Source of the DNA: Actinomadura violacea
GTDB taxonomy: Bacteria > Actinomycetota > Actinomycetes > Streptosporangiales > Streptosporangiaceae
Assembly (NCBI RefSeq): GCF_017573465.1
Contig: NZ_JAGEPF010000016.1
Coordinates: forward strand, 62,001-126,000
DNA: 64,000 nt
Direction of reading: 5' to 3'
The translations under genes and the position numbers were made by a program. Each line of letters opens with the position of its first letter. The first letter of the stretch is position 1. The notes below the pieces were generated by a model, which did no database searches, had not been told where the DNA came from, and was given only the letters and a program-made list of their open reading frames with translations. Positions 1 through 8,651 of the stretch are shown piece after piece.

Positions 1-819
1 GACGACCCAGAAGGCGCCGCGGGCGTTGCCGGCGCCGAAGCGCAGGTCCTGGTCGTAGCGGGGGCCGTGCTGGCCGTTCAGGTCGATGTGGAACAGCTTG
101 CCCTGCCACAGCGCCTGCGCGAGGCCGTGCGCGTAGTTGAGGCCGGCCATCTCCTCGTGGCCGACCTCGGGGTTGAGGCCGACGTTCTCGGAGCGTTCCA
201 GGGTCTGGATGAAGGCGAGTGCGTGGCCGATGGTGGGGAGGAGGATGTCGCCGCGCGGCTCGTTCGGCTTGGGCTCGATGGCGAAGCGCAGGTCGTAGCC
301 CTGGTCGGCGACGTAGTCGCCGAGGACGTCGAACGCCTCCTTGTAGCGGTCCAGGGCGGCGCGGACGTCCTTGGCGGCGCCGGACTCGGCGCCCTCGCGG
401 CCGCCCCAGCACACGTAGGTCTTCGCGCCGAGCTCGGCGGCGAGGTCGAGGTTGTCCATGACCTTGCGCAGCGCGAACCGGCGGACGTCGCGGTCGTTGG
501 AGGTGAACGCGCCGTCCTTGAAGATCGGGTGGGAGAACAGGTTGGTGGTCGCGGTGGTGACGACCAGGCCCGTCTCGCCCAGGGCCTTCTTGAACGCGTC
601 GATCTTCTCCTGGCGCTCGGCGGGGGAGGCGTCGAAGTCGAAGACGTCGTTGTCGTGGAAGTTGACGCCGTAGGCGCCGATCTCGGCGAGCTTGCGGACG
701 GCGCGGTCGGCGGGCATCGGCGGGCGGGTGCCGGGGCCGAACACGTCGACGCCCTGCCAGCCGACCGTCCAGATGCCGAACGAGAAGCGGTCCTCCGGGA
801 CGGGCGTGTAGTCGCTCAT
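1..819 (-). CDS. xylA: Xylose isomerase, C-terminus beyond the window
   Basis: Converts D-xylose to D-xylulose in the cytoplasm, the first step of xylose catabolism. The 273 visible codons start MSDYTPVPEDRFSFGIWTVG and include the catalytic H55 and D58 (NFHDND), the EPKPNEPRGD metal-ligand segment, the NPEVGHEE segment and the HIDLNGQ and YDQDLRFG metal-site segments. The last part of the barrel runs off the left edge. An AGGAG sequence lies just before the ATG at 819. It follows xylB by 11 nt on the same strand, so the two form one xylBA transcript opposite the ROK regulator at 2308. Confidence 0.97.
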   Translation of the reverse strand, partial: MSDYTPVPEDRFSFGIWTVGWQGVDVFGPGTRPPMPADRAVRKLAEIGAYGVNFHDNDVFDFDASPAERQEKIDAFKKALGETGLVVTTATTNLFSHPIFKDGAFTSNDRDVRRFALRKVMDNLDLAAELGAKTYVCWGGREGAESGAAKDVRAALDRYKEAFDVLGDYVADQGYDLRFAIEPKPNEPRGDILLPTIGHALAFIQTLERSENVGLNPEVGHEEMAGLNYAHGLAQALWQGKLFHIDLNGQHGPRYDQDLRFGAGNARGAFWVV

Positions 820-830
820 GGGTCTCCTTG

Positions 831-2219
831 TCAGATCTGCGGGGCGGAGTCGCGCAGGGCGGCGTAGCGCGCGCGGATCCGCTCCGCGTCCGCCGCGTTG
901 TCGGTGGTGTGCTCGGTGGCGGGCGGCGCGGGCCAGCGCGGCGGTTCCGGCGTCCCGGCCAGCGCCCAGGCCGCCTGGCGGGCGGCGCCGAGCGCGACGT
1001 ACTCGGCGGGCTCCGGCACGGTGACCGGCGTACCCAGGATCGCGGGGGCCAGCGCGCGGACGGCGTCCGAGCGCGCGCCGCCGCCGATGAGCAGGGTGCG
1101 GCGCGGCGTCACTCCCTGCGCGGCGAGGTGGCCGACGGCGTCGGCGAGGGAGCACAGGAGCGCCTCGACCGCGGCGCGGGCGATGTTCTCGCGGGTGGCG
1201 TTGGACGTGGTCAGCCCGGCGAGGACGCCGTTGGCGTCGGGACGGTCGGGGGTGCGTTCGCCGTCGAGGTAGGGGAGCAGCGTCAGGCCGCCCGCGCCCG
1301 GTTCCGCGGCGAGCGCGAGCGCCGACAGCTCCTCGATGGTCGCGCCGGTCATGGACGCGGCGGCCGTCAGGATCCGGGCCGCGTTCAGCGTGCAGACGAG
1401 GGGGAGGAAGCGGCCGGTCGCGTCGGCGAACCCGGCGACCAGGCCGGACGGGTCGGCGGCCGGTTCGTCCGCGACCGCGAACGCCGTCCCGGACGTGCCG
1501 ATCGACACCACGACGTCGCCCGGCTCCAGCCCGAGGCCGAGCGCGGCGCCCATGTTGTCGCCGGTGCCGGGGCCGAGCGCCGCGCCCCAGTCGGTCTCGC
1601 CGACGGTCTCGCCGGGTGCGGCGACGCGCGGCGGCTCGGCGTCGTGGCCGAGCGCGGCGCGCAGCAGGCCGGGCAGGTAGGCGCCGGTGGCGGGGGACCA
1701 GTAGCCGGTGCCGGACGCATCGCCCCGGTCGGTGATCGGTTCGCTCGCGCCGAGCCGCCACGTCAGCCAGTCGTGCGGGAGCATCACCCGCTCGGTGCGG
1801 CGGGCGTTGTCAGGCTCGTGCTCGGCCATCCAGCGCAGCTTGCCGACGGTGAACGAGGCGAGCGGCACGCTGCCGGTCCGCTGGGCCCACGCTTCCGGCC
1901 CGCCGTGCTCGGCGACCAGCGCGCGCGCCTGCGGCGCGGAGCGGGTGTCGTTCCACAGCAGCGCGGGCCGCACGACCTCGCCGGCGCCGTCGACCGCGAC
2001 CATCCCGTGCTGCTGCGCCGCGACGGCGACCGCGTCGGCCCGCTCCAGCAGACCGCGCACCTGCGCCAGCGCGTCCCACCAGTGCCGGGGGTGGCACTCG
2101 GTGCCGTCCGGGTGGGGCGCCGACGCCTGCGCGACGACGGCGCCGTCGGCGGCGCGGCACAGCACGGCCTTCGTCGACTGCGTCGAGGAATCGACGCCCG
2201 CCACCAGGGTCTCGGCCAT
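831..2219 (-). CDS. xylB: Xylulokinase
   Basis: Phosphorylates D-xylulose to xylulose 5-phosphate, feeding the pentose phosphate pathway. The 462-residue protein is a FGGY-family sugar kinase of normal length. The N-terminal ATP/sugar-binding lobe opens with GVDSSTQSTK, and the C-terminal lobe carries the GGGARS segment typical of the family. The ATG at 2219 has a GAGGGCGG ribosome site. It is the promoter-proximal gene of the xylB-xylA unit and faces the ROK regulator across 88 nt, the usual arrangement for a repressor controlling xylBA. Confidence 0.96.
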   Translation of the reverse strand: MAETLVAGVDSSTQSTKAVLCRAADGAVVAQASAPHPDGTECHPRHWWDALAQVRGLLERADAVAVAAQQHGMVAVDGAGEVVRPALLWNDTRSAPQARALVAEHGGPEAWAQRTGSVPLASFTVGKLRWMAEHEPDNARRTERVMLPHDWLTWRLGASEPITDRGDASGTGYWSPATGAYLPGLLRAALGHDAEPPRVAAPGETVGETDWGAALGPGTGDNMGAALGLGLEPGDVVVSIGTSGTAFAVADEPAADPSGLVAGFADATGRFLPLVCTLNAARILTAAASMTGATIEELSALALAAEPGAGGLTLLPYLDGERTPDRPDANGVLAGLTTSNATRENIARAAVEALLCSLADAVGHLAAQGVTPRRTLLIGGGARSDAVRALAPAILGTPVTVPEPAEYVALGAARQAAWALAGTPEPPRWPAPPATEHTTDNAADAERIRARYAALRDSAPQI

Positions 2220-2307
2220 CCGCCCTCTTTCGTAAAGAGTCTGGACTAATTAACGTAGCAGACGGCATCGGCCCTGCCCAGGCACGCGATTCAATTAGGG
2301 TTGGTTC
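2220..2307. promoter_or_regulatory. Divergent xylB / ROK-regulator promoter region
   Basis: This 88-nt gap is unusually AT-rich for the window. It carries two oppositely oriented AATTAG-containing blocks, CTAATTAA near 2248 and CAATTAGGG near 2292. A TAGGGT hexamer ends only about six bases before the ATG of the ROK gene, which has no clear Shine-Dalgarno, so that transcript may be leaderless. The AATTAG pair is a reasonable candidate for ROK binding; this is inference. Confidence 0.45.
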
Positions 2308-3510
2308 ATGACGAAGTCCGGGAACGCGCCCGTCCGGCACGCGACGATGCGCGGTCGCAACCTCGCCGTCGTGCTGGAGCACGTCGCCCGGCACCAGCCC
2401 GTCACCCGGGCCCGGCTCGCCGAGCTGACCGGCTTCACCAAGACCACCGTCTCCAACCTCGTCGGCCTGCTGGAGGGCGCGGGCCTCGTCCGCGACGGCG
2501 CTCTCGTGCACGAGGGGGAGCGCGGCCGGCCCGGCGTCGGCGTGTCGGTCGCGGGGGACGGCGCCGCCGGGCTCGGGCTGGAGGTGAACGTCGACTACCT
2601 CGCCGCCTGCGTCCTGGACCTCGGCAAGCAGGTCCGGTACCGGCACGTGGTCAGCGCCGACAACCGCGGCCGCGCGCCCGCCGACGTCCTCGCCGCGCTG
2701 TCGGCGCTCGCCGCGGAGGCCGTCGCGGCGGCCGCGGGCCAGGGCCTCGCGGTCGCCGGCGCCGCCGTCGCGCTGCCCGGCCTGCTCGACCGCGAGCACG
2801 CCGTCGTCCGGCACGCACCGAACCTCGGCTGGACGGACGTCCCCGTCGCCGTGCCGGCGGGCGCGGCGCCGCTGCCCGCCGAGTACGACAACGAGGCGAA
2901 CCTCGCCGCGCTCGGCGAGCTGTGGTTCGGCGGCGGCGCCGGGCTCGGCGACTTCGTGCACGTCTCCGGCGAGATCGGGATCGGCGCCGGCATCGTCGTG
3001 GACGGCCGGGTCTTCCGCGGCGCGCACGGCTTCGCGGGCGAGCTCGGGCATCTGGTCACCGACCCGTCCGGCCCGCCCTGCTCGTGCGGCGGGCGCGGCT
3101 GCCTGGAGCAGGTCGCAGGTCAGGAGGCGATGCTGCGCGCCGCCGGGATCCCGCAGGCGCGGACGGTCACCGGCCCCGACGGCTCGGTGAACGCGCTCCT
3201 CGACCGGCTGAACGCCGGCGACGCCGCCGCGCTCGCCGCGGTGGAGCGCGCGGGCCGCGCGCTCGGCGGCGCGCTCGCCTCCGTCGTCAACCTCATCGAC
3301 CCCGACGCGATCGTCCTCGGCGGGGTGTTCTCACCGCTCGCCGCGTGGATCCGCCCGCCGCTCCGGGACGTCCTCGCCGCGGGGACCGGGTCGCTGCGCC
3401 GCGCCGTCCCGCCGGTCGAGGTGTCGGGCCTGGCCGAGGGCGCCGCGGTCCTCGGCGCCGCCGGCCTCGTCATCGAGCGCGTCATCGCCGACCCGGCCCG
3501 CCTCCTCTAG
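2308..3510 (+). CDS. ROK-family transcriptional regulator (XylR-like)
   Basis: Predicted repressor of xylBA. The first ~75 of 400 residues form a winged helix-turn-helix (RARLAELTGFTKTTVSNLV). The remainder is a ROK sugar-kinase-like domain with the zinc motif CSCGGRGCLEQ and the ELGHL segment before it. A nearly full kinase fold with a DNA-binding head is the hallmark of XylR/NagC-type regulators, which sense sugars. It is divergent from xylBA, and its last 4 bases overlap the end of the convergent GH43 gene. The xylose role rests on context. Confidence 0.9.
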   Translation: MTKSGNAPVRHATMRGRNLAVVLEHVARHQPVTRARLAELTGFTKTTVSNLVGLLEGAGLVRDGALVHEGERGRPGVGVSVAGDGAAGLGLEVNVDYLAACVLDLGKQVRYRHVVSADNRGRAPADVLAALSALAAEAVAAAAGQGLAVAGAAVALPGLLDREHAVVRHAPNLGWTDVPVAVPAGAAPLPAEYDNEANLAALGELWFGGGAGLGDFVHVSGEIGIGAGIVVDGRVFRGAHGFAGELGHLVTDPSGPPCSCGGRGCLEQVAGQEAMLRAAGIPQARTVTGPDGSVNALLDRLNAGDAAALAAVERAGRALGGALASVVNLIDPDAIVLGGVFSPLAAWIRPPLRDVLAAGTGSLRRAVPPVEVSGLAEGAAVLGAAGLVIERVIADPARLL

Positions 3511-5030
3511 AGCGGGAGGTACTCGAACCAGTCGAAGTCGGCGTGGTTCGTGCTCGGCCGGCCGTTGGAGGTGGCGTAGAGGCCGACGAGGACGCCGGTG
3601 AAGCCCCCGGCGACCTGGCTGGTCAGGAGGTCGCCGTCGATGGGGCCGCCCAGCGGCTCCCATCGCCCCGGACACGGGGAGTACGACGCCCGGTACCAGC
3701 GGCCGTGGGCCTCGAAACCGAGCCCGGCGACCCCCGGCACGGCCGGCGCCTCGGCCAGGACGGTCGTGACGCCCTGCTCCCGCTTCGCCAGCCGCAGCCC
3801 GCCGCCCGTCACGGCCAGCACGACGTGGAAGTCGTTGTTCTGCAGGAGCGCGATCCCCGCCTCCTCGTCGTCGGCGGGGGCGAACTCCAGGGCGGTGAAG
3901 GCGGCGAACTCCGGATGCCGCTGCCGACGGCCGAGGAAGGACGGGTTGGCGACGTCCGCGAGCGATTCCGGACGCGGGCGCAGCCGCAGGTGCCCGGGAC
4001 GGTCGGTGAGGCTCCACCACCGCTCGCGGGGCGTGCGCAGCATGGTCCAGGACGGGTCGAGCTCCGGGCCGTCGAACTGCTCGCACGCCGGGACGGCCGG
4101 CCACGGATGCTCCGGCAGCGACGGCACGGGGTACTCCCCCTCGACCCGGCCGCCGGTGACCGGCCAGCCGTCCTCCCAGGTGACCGGGACGAGGAACGTC
4201 TCCCGGCCGAGGGCGCAGCGGTCGCCGTGGTGCGGGCGCATGGCGAGCAGGACCGTCCACCACTCGCCGTCCGGCGTCTCCACCAGGTCGGCGTGCCCCG
4301 TCCCGACGACGGGATGGTCGGCGCCGAGGTCGCGGTGGGTCAGCACCGGGTTGCGGGGGTTCCCCTCGTAGGGGCCGGTGACGCGGTCGGCGCGCGCGAT
4401 CATCACCGCGTGGTCCATCGCGGTGCCGCCCTCGGCGGTCAGCAGGTAGTACCGGCCGCCGATGCGGTAGAGGTGGGAGCCCTCCGACCAGATCGCGCCC
4501 TTCAGCGCCCCGTCCCAGATCACGTGCTCCTCGCCGACGAGGGCGAGGGACCGCGGGTCGAACTCGCGCAGCCAGATCTCGGTGTGCCCTTCGTACCGCC
4601 CGGTCGGCCGGGTGCCGGTGCACCAGGCGCGGCCGTCGTCGTCGAAGAACAGGGACGGGTCGATGCCGTCCCCCTCCAGCCGCACTGGGTCCGACCACGG
4701 CCCGGCCGGATCGTCGGCGGTCATCACGAAGTGGCCCGACCACTGCGTCCCGTCCACCAGCGTGCACACCAGATAGAACGTGCCGTCGTGGTGCCGCAGC
4801 GTCGGCGCGTACAGCCCGCCGGAGGCGGGGACGCCGTCCAGCGGGAGCTGCTCCGGCCGGTCGAAGGCGTGCCCGATCTGCCGCCAGTGCACCAGATCGC
4901 GGCTGTGGTGCACCGGCAGGCCGGGGAACCACTCGAACGTCGACGTCACGAGGTAGAAGTCGTCGCCCACGCGGCAGATCGAGGGATCGGGGTGGCAGCC
5001 CGGCAGCACGGGATTGCGAAACCGCCTCAC
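3507..5030 (-). CDS. Glycoside hydrolase family 43 beta-xylosidase / arabinofuranosidase
   Basis: Cytoplasmic exo-glycosidase (507 aa, no signal peptide) that likely trims imported xylo- or arabino-xylo-oligosaccharides. The N-terminal five-bladed propeller begins NPVLPGCHPDPSICRVGDDF with the catalytic-base Asp, contains DPSLFFDDDGR, and has the general-acid Glu in IWSEGSHLY. The last ~200 residues form the beta-sandwich typical of XynB-like enzymes. It starts at a GTG whose bases overlap the GH3 stop codon (GTGA), so translation is coupled. It is the third gene of the lacI-GH3-GH43 operon. Xylosidase versus arabinofuranosidase cannot be decided by eye. Confidence 0.93.
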   Translation of the reverse strand: MRRFRNPVLPGCHPDPSICRVGDDFYLVTSTFEWFPGLPVHHSRDLVHWRQIGHAFDRPEQLPLDGVPASGGLYAPTLRHHDGTFYLVCTLVDGTQWSGHFVMTADDPAGPWSDPVRLEGDGIDPSLFFDDDGRAWCTGTRPTGRYEGHTEIWLREFDPRSLALVGEEHVIWDGALKGAIWSEGSHLYRIGGRYYLLTAEGGTAMDHAVMIARADRVTGPYEGNPRNPVLTHRDLGADHPVVGTGHADLVETPDGEWWTVLLAMRPHHGDRCALGRETFLVPVTWEDGWPVTGGRVEGEYPVPSLPEHPWPAVPACEQFDGPELDPSWTMLRTPRERWWSLTDRPGHLRLRPRPESLADVANPSFLGRRQRHPEFAAFTALEFAPADDEEAGIALLQNNDFHVVLAVTGGGLRLAKREQGVTTVLAEAPAVPGVAGLGFEAHGRWYRASYSPCPGRWEPLGGPIDGDLLTSQVAGGFTGVLVGLYATSNGRPSTNHADFDWFEYLPL

Positions 5031-7345
5031 AGCCGCGTCACCTGCACCGGGACGGTCAGGACGCGGTCCCGGCCTGGCTCGCGGACCGGGCCGTCCAGCT
5101 TGAACGAGCCGCGCAGCGGCAGGTCGGCGCTGGAGCGCCCGACGGCCACCTCGACCACCCCGGGTTCGACGACGCGCCGCAGGTCAGGACCGGTGAAGGA
5201 GGTCCGGTCGGCGTGCACCTCGAATGCGACGCGGGCCGCCTCGCCCGGCTCCAGCCGGACCCGCGCGAACCCGGCGAGCCAGCGCACCGGCCGCACCACC
5301 GACGCGACCGGGTCCGAGAGGTACAGCTGGACGACCTCGGTGCCCGCGCGGTCCCCGGCGTTGCGGACGACCGCGCTGACCGTGACCGTCCCGCCGGTGC
5401 CCGCGCGCTCGTCGGTCCGCAGGTCGGCGTACTCGAACCGGGTCCAGGTCAGGCCGTGCCCGAACGGGTACAGCGGCGCGGGGTCGACGGTGCTCCAGTC
5501 GTGCGCGCCGTCCATCGCCGAACGCAGGTAGGAGGCGGACGGGCCGGACGGGCGGAGCGGCACGCCGAGCGGCAGCCGCCCGGACGGCTCGACCCGCCCG
5601 GTCAGCACCCCGGCGACCGCCGGGCCGCCCTGCTGCCCGGGGAAGAACGCCTGGACGAGCGCGGCGGCGCGGTCGGCGACGCCCTCCAGCGCGTAGGGGC
5701 GGCCGGTGAACAGGACGACGACGGTAGGCGTGCCGGTGTCCAGGACGGCGGCGGCGAGGTCTGCCTGCCGGCCCGGCAGCGCGAGGGTGCGGGCGTCGCT
5801 GCCCTCCCCGGACGTGCCGCGGCCGAACATCCCGGCGCGGTCACCGAGCGCGAGGACGCAGACGTCCGCGTCCCGGGCCGCCGCGGCGGCGGCCGCGATG
5901 TCGGCGTCGCCGGGCTCCACCGCGTCCCCGCCTGCCGCGACCCGCAGGTCGGCGCCCTCGGCGCGGAGCGCCTCCGCCAGCGTCGGGATCTCGACGCCCA
6001 GGGGCAGGTCCGGATGCCCGTGCCCGACATGGCCGGGGAAGGTGTAGGCGCCCAGCATCGCGAACGGGTCGTCCGCCAGCGCGCCGACCAGCGCGACCCG
6101 CGCGCCGGACGCCAGCGGGAGCACGCCGTCGTTGGCGAGCAGCACCACCGACTCCTCGGCGACGCGCCGGGCCAGCGCCCGGTGCTCCGGCGGGTCGAGG
6201 TCCGGTGCCGTTCCGGCGGGGGAGGGCGGGCCGTCGAGGAGGCCGAGTCCGGCCTTGAGCGTCAGGACGCGGGCGGCGGCGCGGTCGAGCAGTTCCTCGG
6301 GGACGGCGCCGCGCCGCACCTCCTCGATCAGCGGCGGGCCGTAGCAGCGGACGGTCGGCAGCTCCATGTCGACGCCGGCGCGCAGCGCGGCGGCGGCGGC
6401 CTCGCCCTGCGAGCCGGCGACGCGGTGGCGGGTCTCCAGGAACGAGATGCCGAAGTAGTCGGCGACGACGGCGCCGGTGAAGCCGAGCTCGTCGCGGAGC
6501 AGGCGGGTGAGCAGGCGTTCGTCGGCGGCGGCGGGCATGCCGTCCACGTCGGTGTAGGAGTGCATGACCGCCCGGGCGCCGCTCTCGCGCAGCGCCATGA
6601 CGAACGGTTCGAGGACCACGTCGGCGAACTCGCGCGGCCCGATCGGCGCGGGCGCCATGTTCCGGCCGTCGCGGGACGCGGAGTAGCCGGCGAAGTGCTT
6701 GAGCGTCGCGACGACGCCGGATCGTTCCAGCCCCCGCGCGTAGGCGGTGCCGAGGACGCCGACGAGGTACGGGTCCTCGCCGAGGCACTCCTCCGTCCGG
6801 CCCCAGCGGGCGTCGCGGACGACGTCCAGCACCGGCGCGAGGCCCTGGTGGACGCCCGCCGACCGCATCGCCGAGCCGATCGCGGCGGCCATCTCCTCGA
6901 CGAGCGCGGCGTCGAACGTGGCGCCCCACGCGGGCGGGCTCGGGAAGATGGTCGCGCCCCAGGTCATGAAGCCGTTGAGGCACTCCTCGTGCGCGATCGC
7001 CGGGATGCCGAAACGGTTGCCGGCGGCGACGCGGCGCTGCAGGTCGCGCAGCCGTGCCGCGCCCTCCGCCGCCGCGACGGGCGCGGTCCCGAACACGCGG
7101 GTGAGCTGCCCGAGGCCGTGCCCCACCACCTCGTCCAGGGACGGCGCGGTCTCGTGCGAGTCGTCCTCCATCGGGGCCACGGGTTCGCCGGGTTCGGCGG
7201 GCATCGCCCAGTAGCCGGCGAGCTGCCCCGCCTTCTCCTCCGGCGTCATGCGGGCCAGCAGGTCGGCGACCCGCGCGGCGGCCGGCAGGGCGCGGTCCCG
7301 CCACGGTTCGCCGGTCGCGCGCGCGGCCGGGACGGCTTCGGTCAT
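5027..7345 (-). CDS. Glycoside hydrolase family 3 beta-xylosidase / beta-glucosidase
   Basis: Intracellular exo-beta-glycosidase of 772 residues with no signal peptide. The GH3 N-terminal barrel contains the KHFAGYS segment, and the nucleophile Asp is in VVADYFGIS. It is followed by the (alpha/beta)6 sandwich domain and a C-terminal fibronectin-III-like domain (QLYLSDP, FARVRLEPGE). The chosen ATG at 7345 has GGAGG upstream and overlaps the lacI stop (ATGA); longer upstream readings run through lacI. Linkage to a LacI regulator and a sugar ABC importer resembles the xylobiose-uptake bxl clusters of Streptomyces, which favours beta-xylosidase. Confidence 0.93.
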   Translation of the reverse strand: MTEAVPAARATGEPWRDRALPAAARVADLLARMTPEEKAGQLAGYWAMPAEPGEPVAPMEDDSHETAPSLDEVVGHGLGQLTRVFGTAPVAAAEGAARLRDLQRRVAAGNRFGIPAIAHEECLNGFMTWGATIFPSPPAWGATFDAALVEEMAAAIGSAMRSAGVHQGLAPVLDVVRDARWGRTEECLGEDPYLVGVLGTAYARGLERSGVVATLKHFAGYSASRDGRNMAPAPIGPREFADVVLEPFVMALRESGARAVMHSYTDVDGMPAAADERLLTRLLRDELGFTGAVVADYFGISFLETRHRVAGSQGEAAAAALRAGVDMELPTVRCYGPPLIEEVRRGAVPEELLDRAAARVLTLKAGLGLLDGPPSPAGTAPDLDPPEHRALARRVAEESVVLLANDGVLPLASGARVALVGALADDPFAMLGAYTFPGHVGHGHPDLPLGVEIPTLAEALRAEGADLRVAAGGDAVEPGDADIAAAAAAARDADVCVLALGDRAGMFGRGTSGEGSDARTLALPGRQADLAAAVLDTGTPTVVVLFTGRPYALEGVADRAAALVQAFFPGQQGGPAVAGVLTGRVEPSGRLPLGVPLRPSGPSASYLRSAMDGAHDWSTVDPAPLYPFGHGLTWTRFEYADLRTDERAGTGGTVTVSAVVRNAGDRAGTEVVQLYLSDPVASVVRPVRWLAGFARVRLEPGEAARVAFEVHADRTSFTGPDLRRVVEPGVVEVAVGRSSADLPLRGSFKLDGPVREPGRDRVLTVPVQVTRL

Positions 7346-8415
7346 CGTTCCTCCGTGGGGACCGGCGGGGCGGGGGGCGGCGGGGCGGTGGACGAGCGGA
7401 CGCGCAGGTCGGTGGCCAGTTCCACGCGCGGGGTCAGCGGCGGGCGGCCGTCCAGCAGCTGGAGCAGGGTGCGGGCGGCGACGCGGCCCATCTCCTCCAG
7501 CGGCTGCCGGACGGTGGTCAGCGGCGGCGACAGCCACTCGCAGGTCGGCAGGTCGTCGAAGCCGACGACGCTGAGGTCCTCGGGGATGCGCAGGCCGGCG
7601 AGCCGCGCCGCCTGGTAGGCGCCCATGGCCTGCTCGTCGCTGCCGGCGAAGATCGCGGTCGGCGGGGCGGGCAGCTCCAGCAGCTCGCGGGTGCGGGCGA
7701 AGCCGCCGCGGTGGTGGAAGTCGCCGTACCGGACGAGGTCCTTGTCGACCTCGATCCCGGCGCGCTCCAGCGCCGTCCGGTAGCCGTCGACGCGGGCCTG
7801 CGTGCACAGCATGTCGGCGGGCCCGCCGATCATCCCGATGCGGCGGTGGCCGAGGCCGATGAGGTGCTCGGTGGCGGCGAGGCCGCCGGCCCAGTTGGTG
7901 GCGCCGACGCTGGCGATGTCGGTGTCCGGCAGGTTCACCGGGTCGACCAGCACGAGCCCGACGCCCGCCTTCTCCAGCTGGGCGCGCTGGCGGTGCGTCA
8001 TCCGGGACGTCACGAGGATCACGCCGTCGCTGTGGTGCAGGGCGGGCAGGTTCTGCCAGCTCGGCGGGCGGGCGTCGTCGTCGCGGACGAGCGAGACCAC
8101 GACGCCGGTGCCGTGCTCGGCGCACTCGGCCTCGACGCCGCGCAGGATCTCCACCGCCCACGGGCTGTCCAGCCCGGCGAGCACCAGGTCGATCAGCCCG
8201 GACCGGCGGGCGCGCCGGGCGACGCCGCCGGGGCCGGGGTAGTGGTGGGTGCGCAGCAGCGCCTCCACCCGCTCGCGGGTCGCGGCGGCCACGTCGCTGC
8301 GGCCGTTGAGGACCTTGGACACCGTGGCGGGGGAGACCCCCGCCTCGGCCGCGATGACGGCCAGCGTCGGCCGGGACGGCGGGTCCGGCATCTCGTCGGT
8401 GGTGCGCACGGGCAC
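7342..8415 (-). CDS. LacI-family repressor of the xylo-oligosaccharide locus (BxlR-like)
   Basis: The 357-residue protein has a LacI helix-turn-helix at about residues 17-40 (AVIAAEAGVSPATVSKVLNG) followed by a periplasmic-binding-protein-like sensor domain ending in FDDLPTCEWLSPPLTTVRQP. The GTG start at 8415 is supported by GGAGGAGA 5 nt upstream. It heads an operon with the GH3 and GH43 genes and faces the ABC importer, so it probably represses both directions until a xylo-oligosaccharide binds. CGAAA/TTTCG-type palindromes lie between the two units. Confidence 0.93.
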   Translation of the reverse strand: MPVRTTDEMPDPPSRPTLAVIAAEAGVSPATVSKVLNGRSDVAAATRERVEALLRTHHYPGPGGVARRARRSGLIDLVLAGLDSPWAVEILRGVEAECAEHGTGVVVSLVRDDDARPPSWQNLPALHHSDGVILVTSRMTHRQRAQLEKAGVGLVLVDPVNLPDTDIASVGATNWAGGLAATEHLIGLGHRRIGMIGGPADMLCTQARVDGYRTALERAGIEVDKDLVRYGDFHHRGGFARTRELLELPAPPTAIFAGSDEQAMGAYQAARLAGLRIPEDLSVVGFDDLPTCEWLSPPLTTVRQPLEEMGRVAARTLLQLLDGRPPLTPRVELATDLRVRSSTAPPPPAPPVPTEER

Positions 8416-8433
8416 GCTTCTCTCCTCCCCGAG

Positions 8434-8465
8434 GAAACGATTGCGAACAGTATCGCAATGTTTCG
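8434..8465. promoter_or_regulatory. Putative LacI operators at the regulator promoter
   Basis: GAAACGATTGCGA (8434-8446) faces TCGCAATGTTTC (8453-8464), an inverted repeat broken by one extra base. The right part, CGCAATGTTTCG at 8454-8465, differs at one base from the clean palindrome at 8588-8599. The position just upstream of the lacI Shine-Dalgarno suits autorepression. Confidence 0.6.
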
Positions 8466-8530
8466 CTCACTCCTAGCCCGGAACGGTGCCGAGTTCAGCG
8501 GCCCGAGTGCGGGCAAGTGCGCGCGAACCC

Positions 8531-8559
8531 TTGACCGCAGGGGAGTGCGTTCTTAGAGT
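8531..8559 (+). promoter_or_regulatory. Sigma-70-like promoter of the sugar ABC operon
   Basis: TTGACC (8531-8536), 17 nt, then TAGAGT (8554-8559). Transcription would begin near 8566, so the operator at 8587 would sit just downstream, suited to blocking RNA polymerase. Confidence 0.5.
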
Positions 8560-8586
8560 TCCACGGCAACGGAGCCTCGAAGAGTT

Positions 8587-8600
8587 TCGAAATGTTTCGA
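8587..8600. promoter_or_regulatory. Putative LacI operator upstream of the ABC importer
   Basis: TCGAAATGTTTCGA has perfect 6-bp arms around a central TG. The shape agrees with CGAA..TTCG operators known for xylosidase/xylan LacI regulators in Streptomyces. It lies between the predicted promoter and the binding-protein gene. Confidence 0.65.
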
Positions 8601-8651
8601 GCGGAGCGCCCTCCGCTCCGGCCGCCGCCCACCCCCATCCAGGAGACCACC

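Noticed and set aside
2301..5531. A 1076-codon open frame on the plus strand across the ROK, GH43 and GH3 genes
   Set aside because: Its translation is Arg/Pro/Ala-rich with no domain. It lies over three well-supported genes. Long spurious frames are expected at this GC content.
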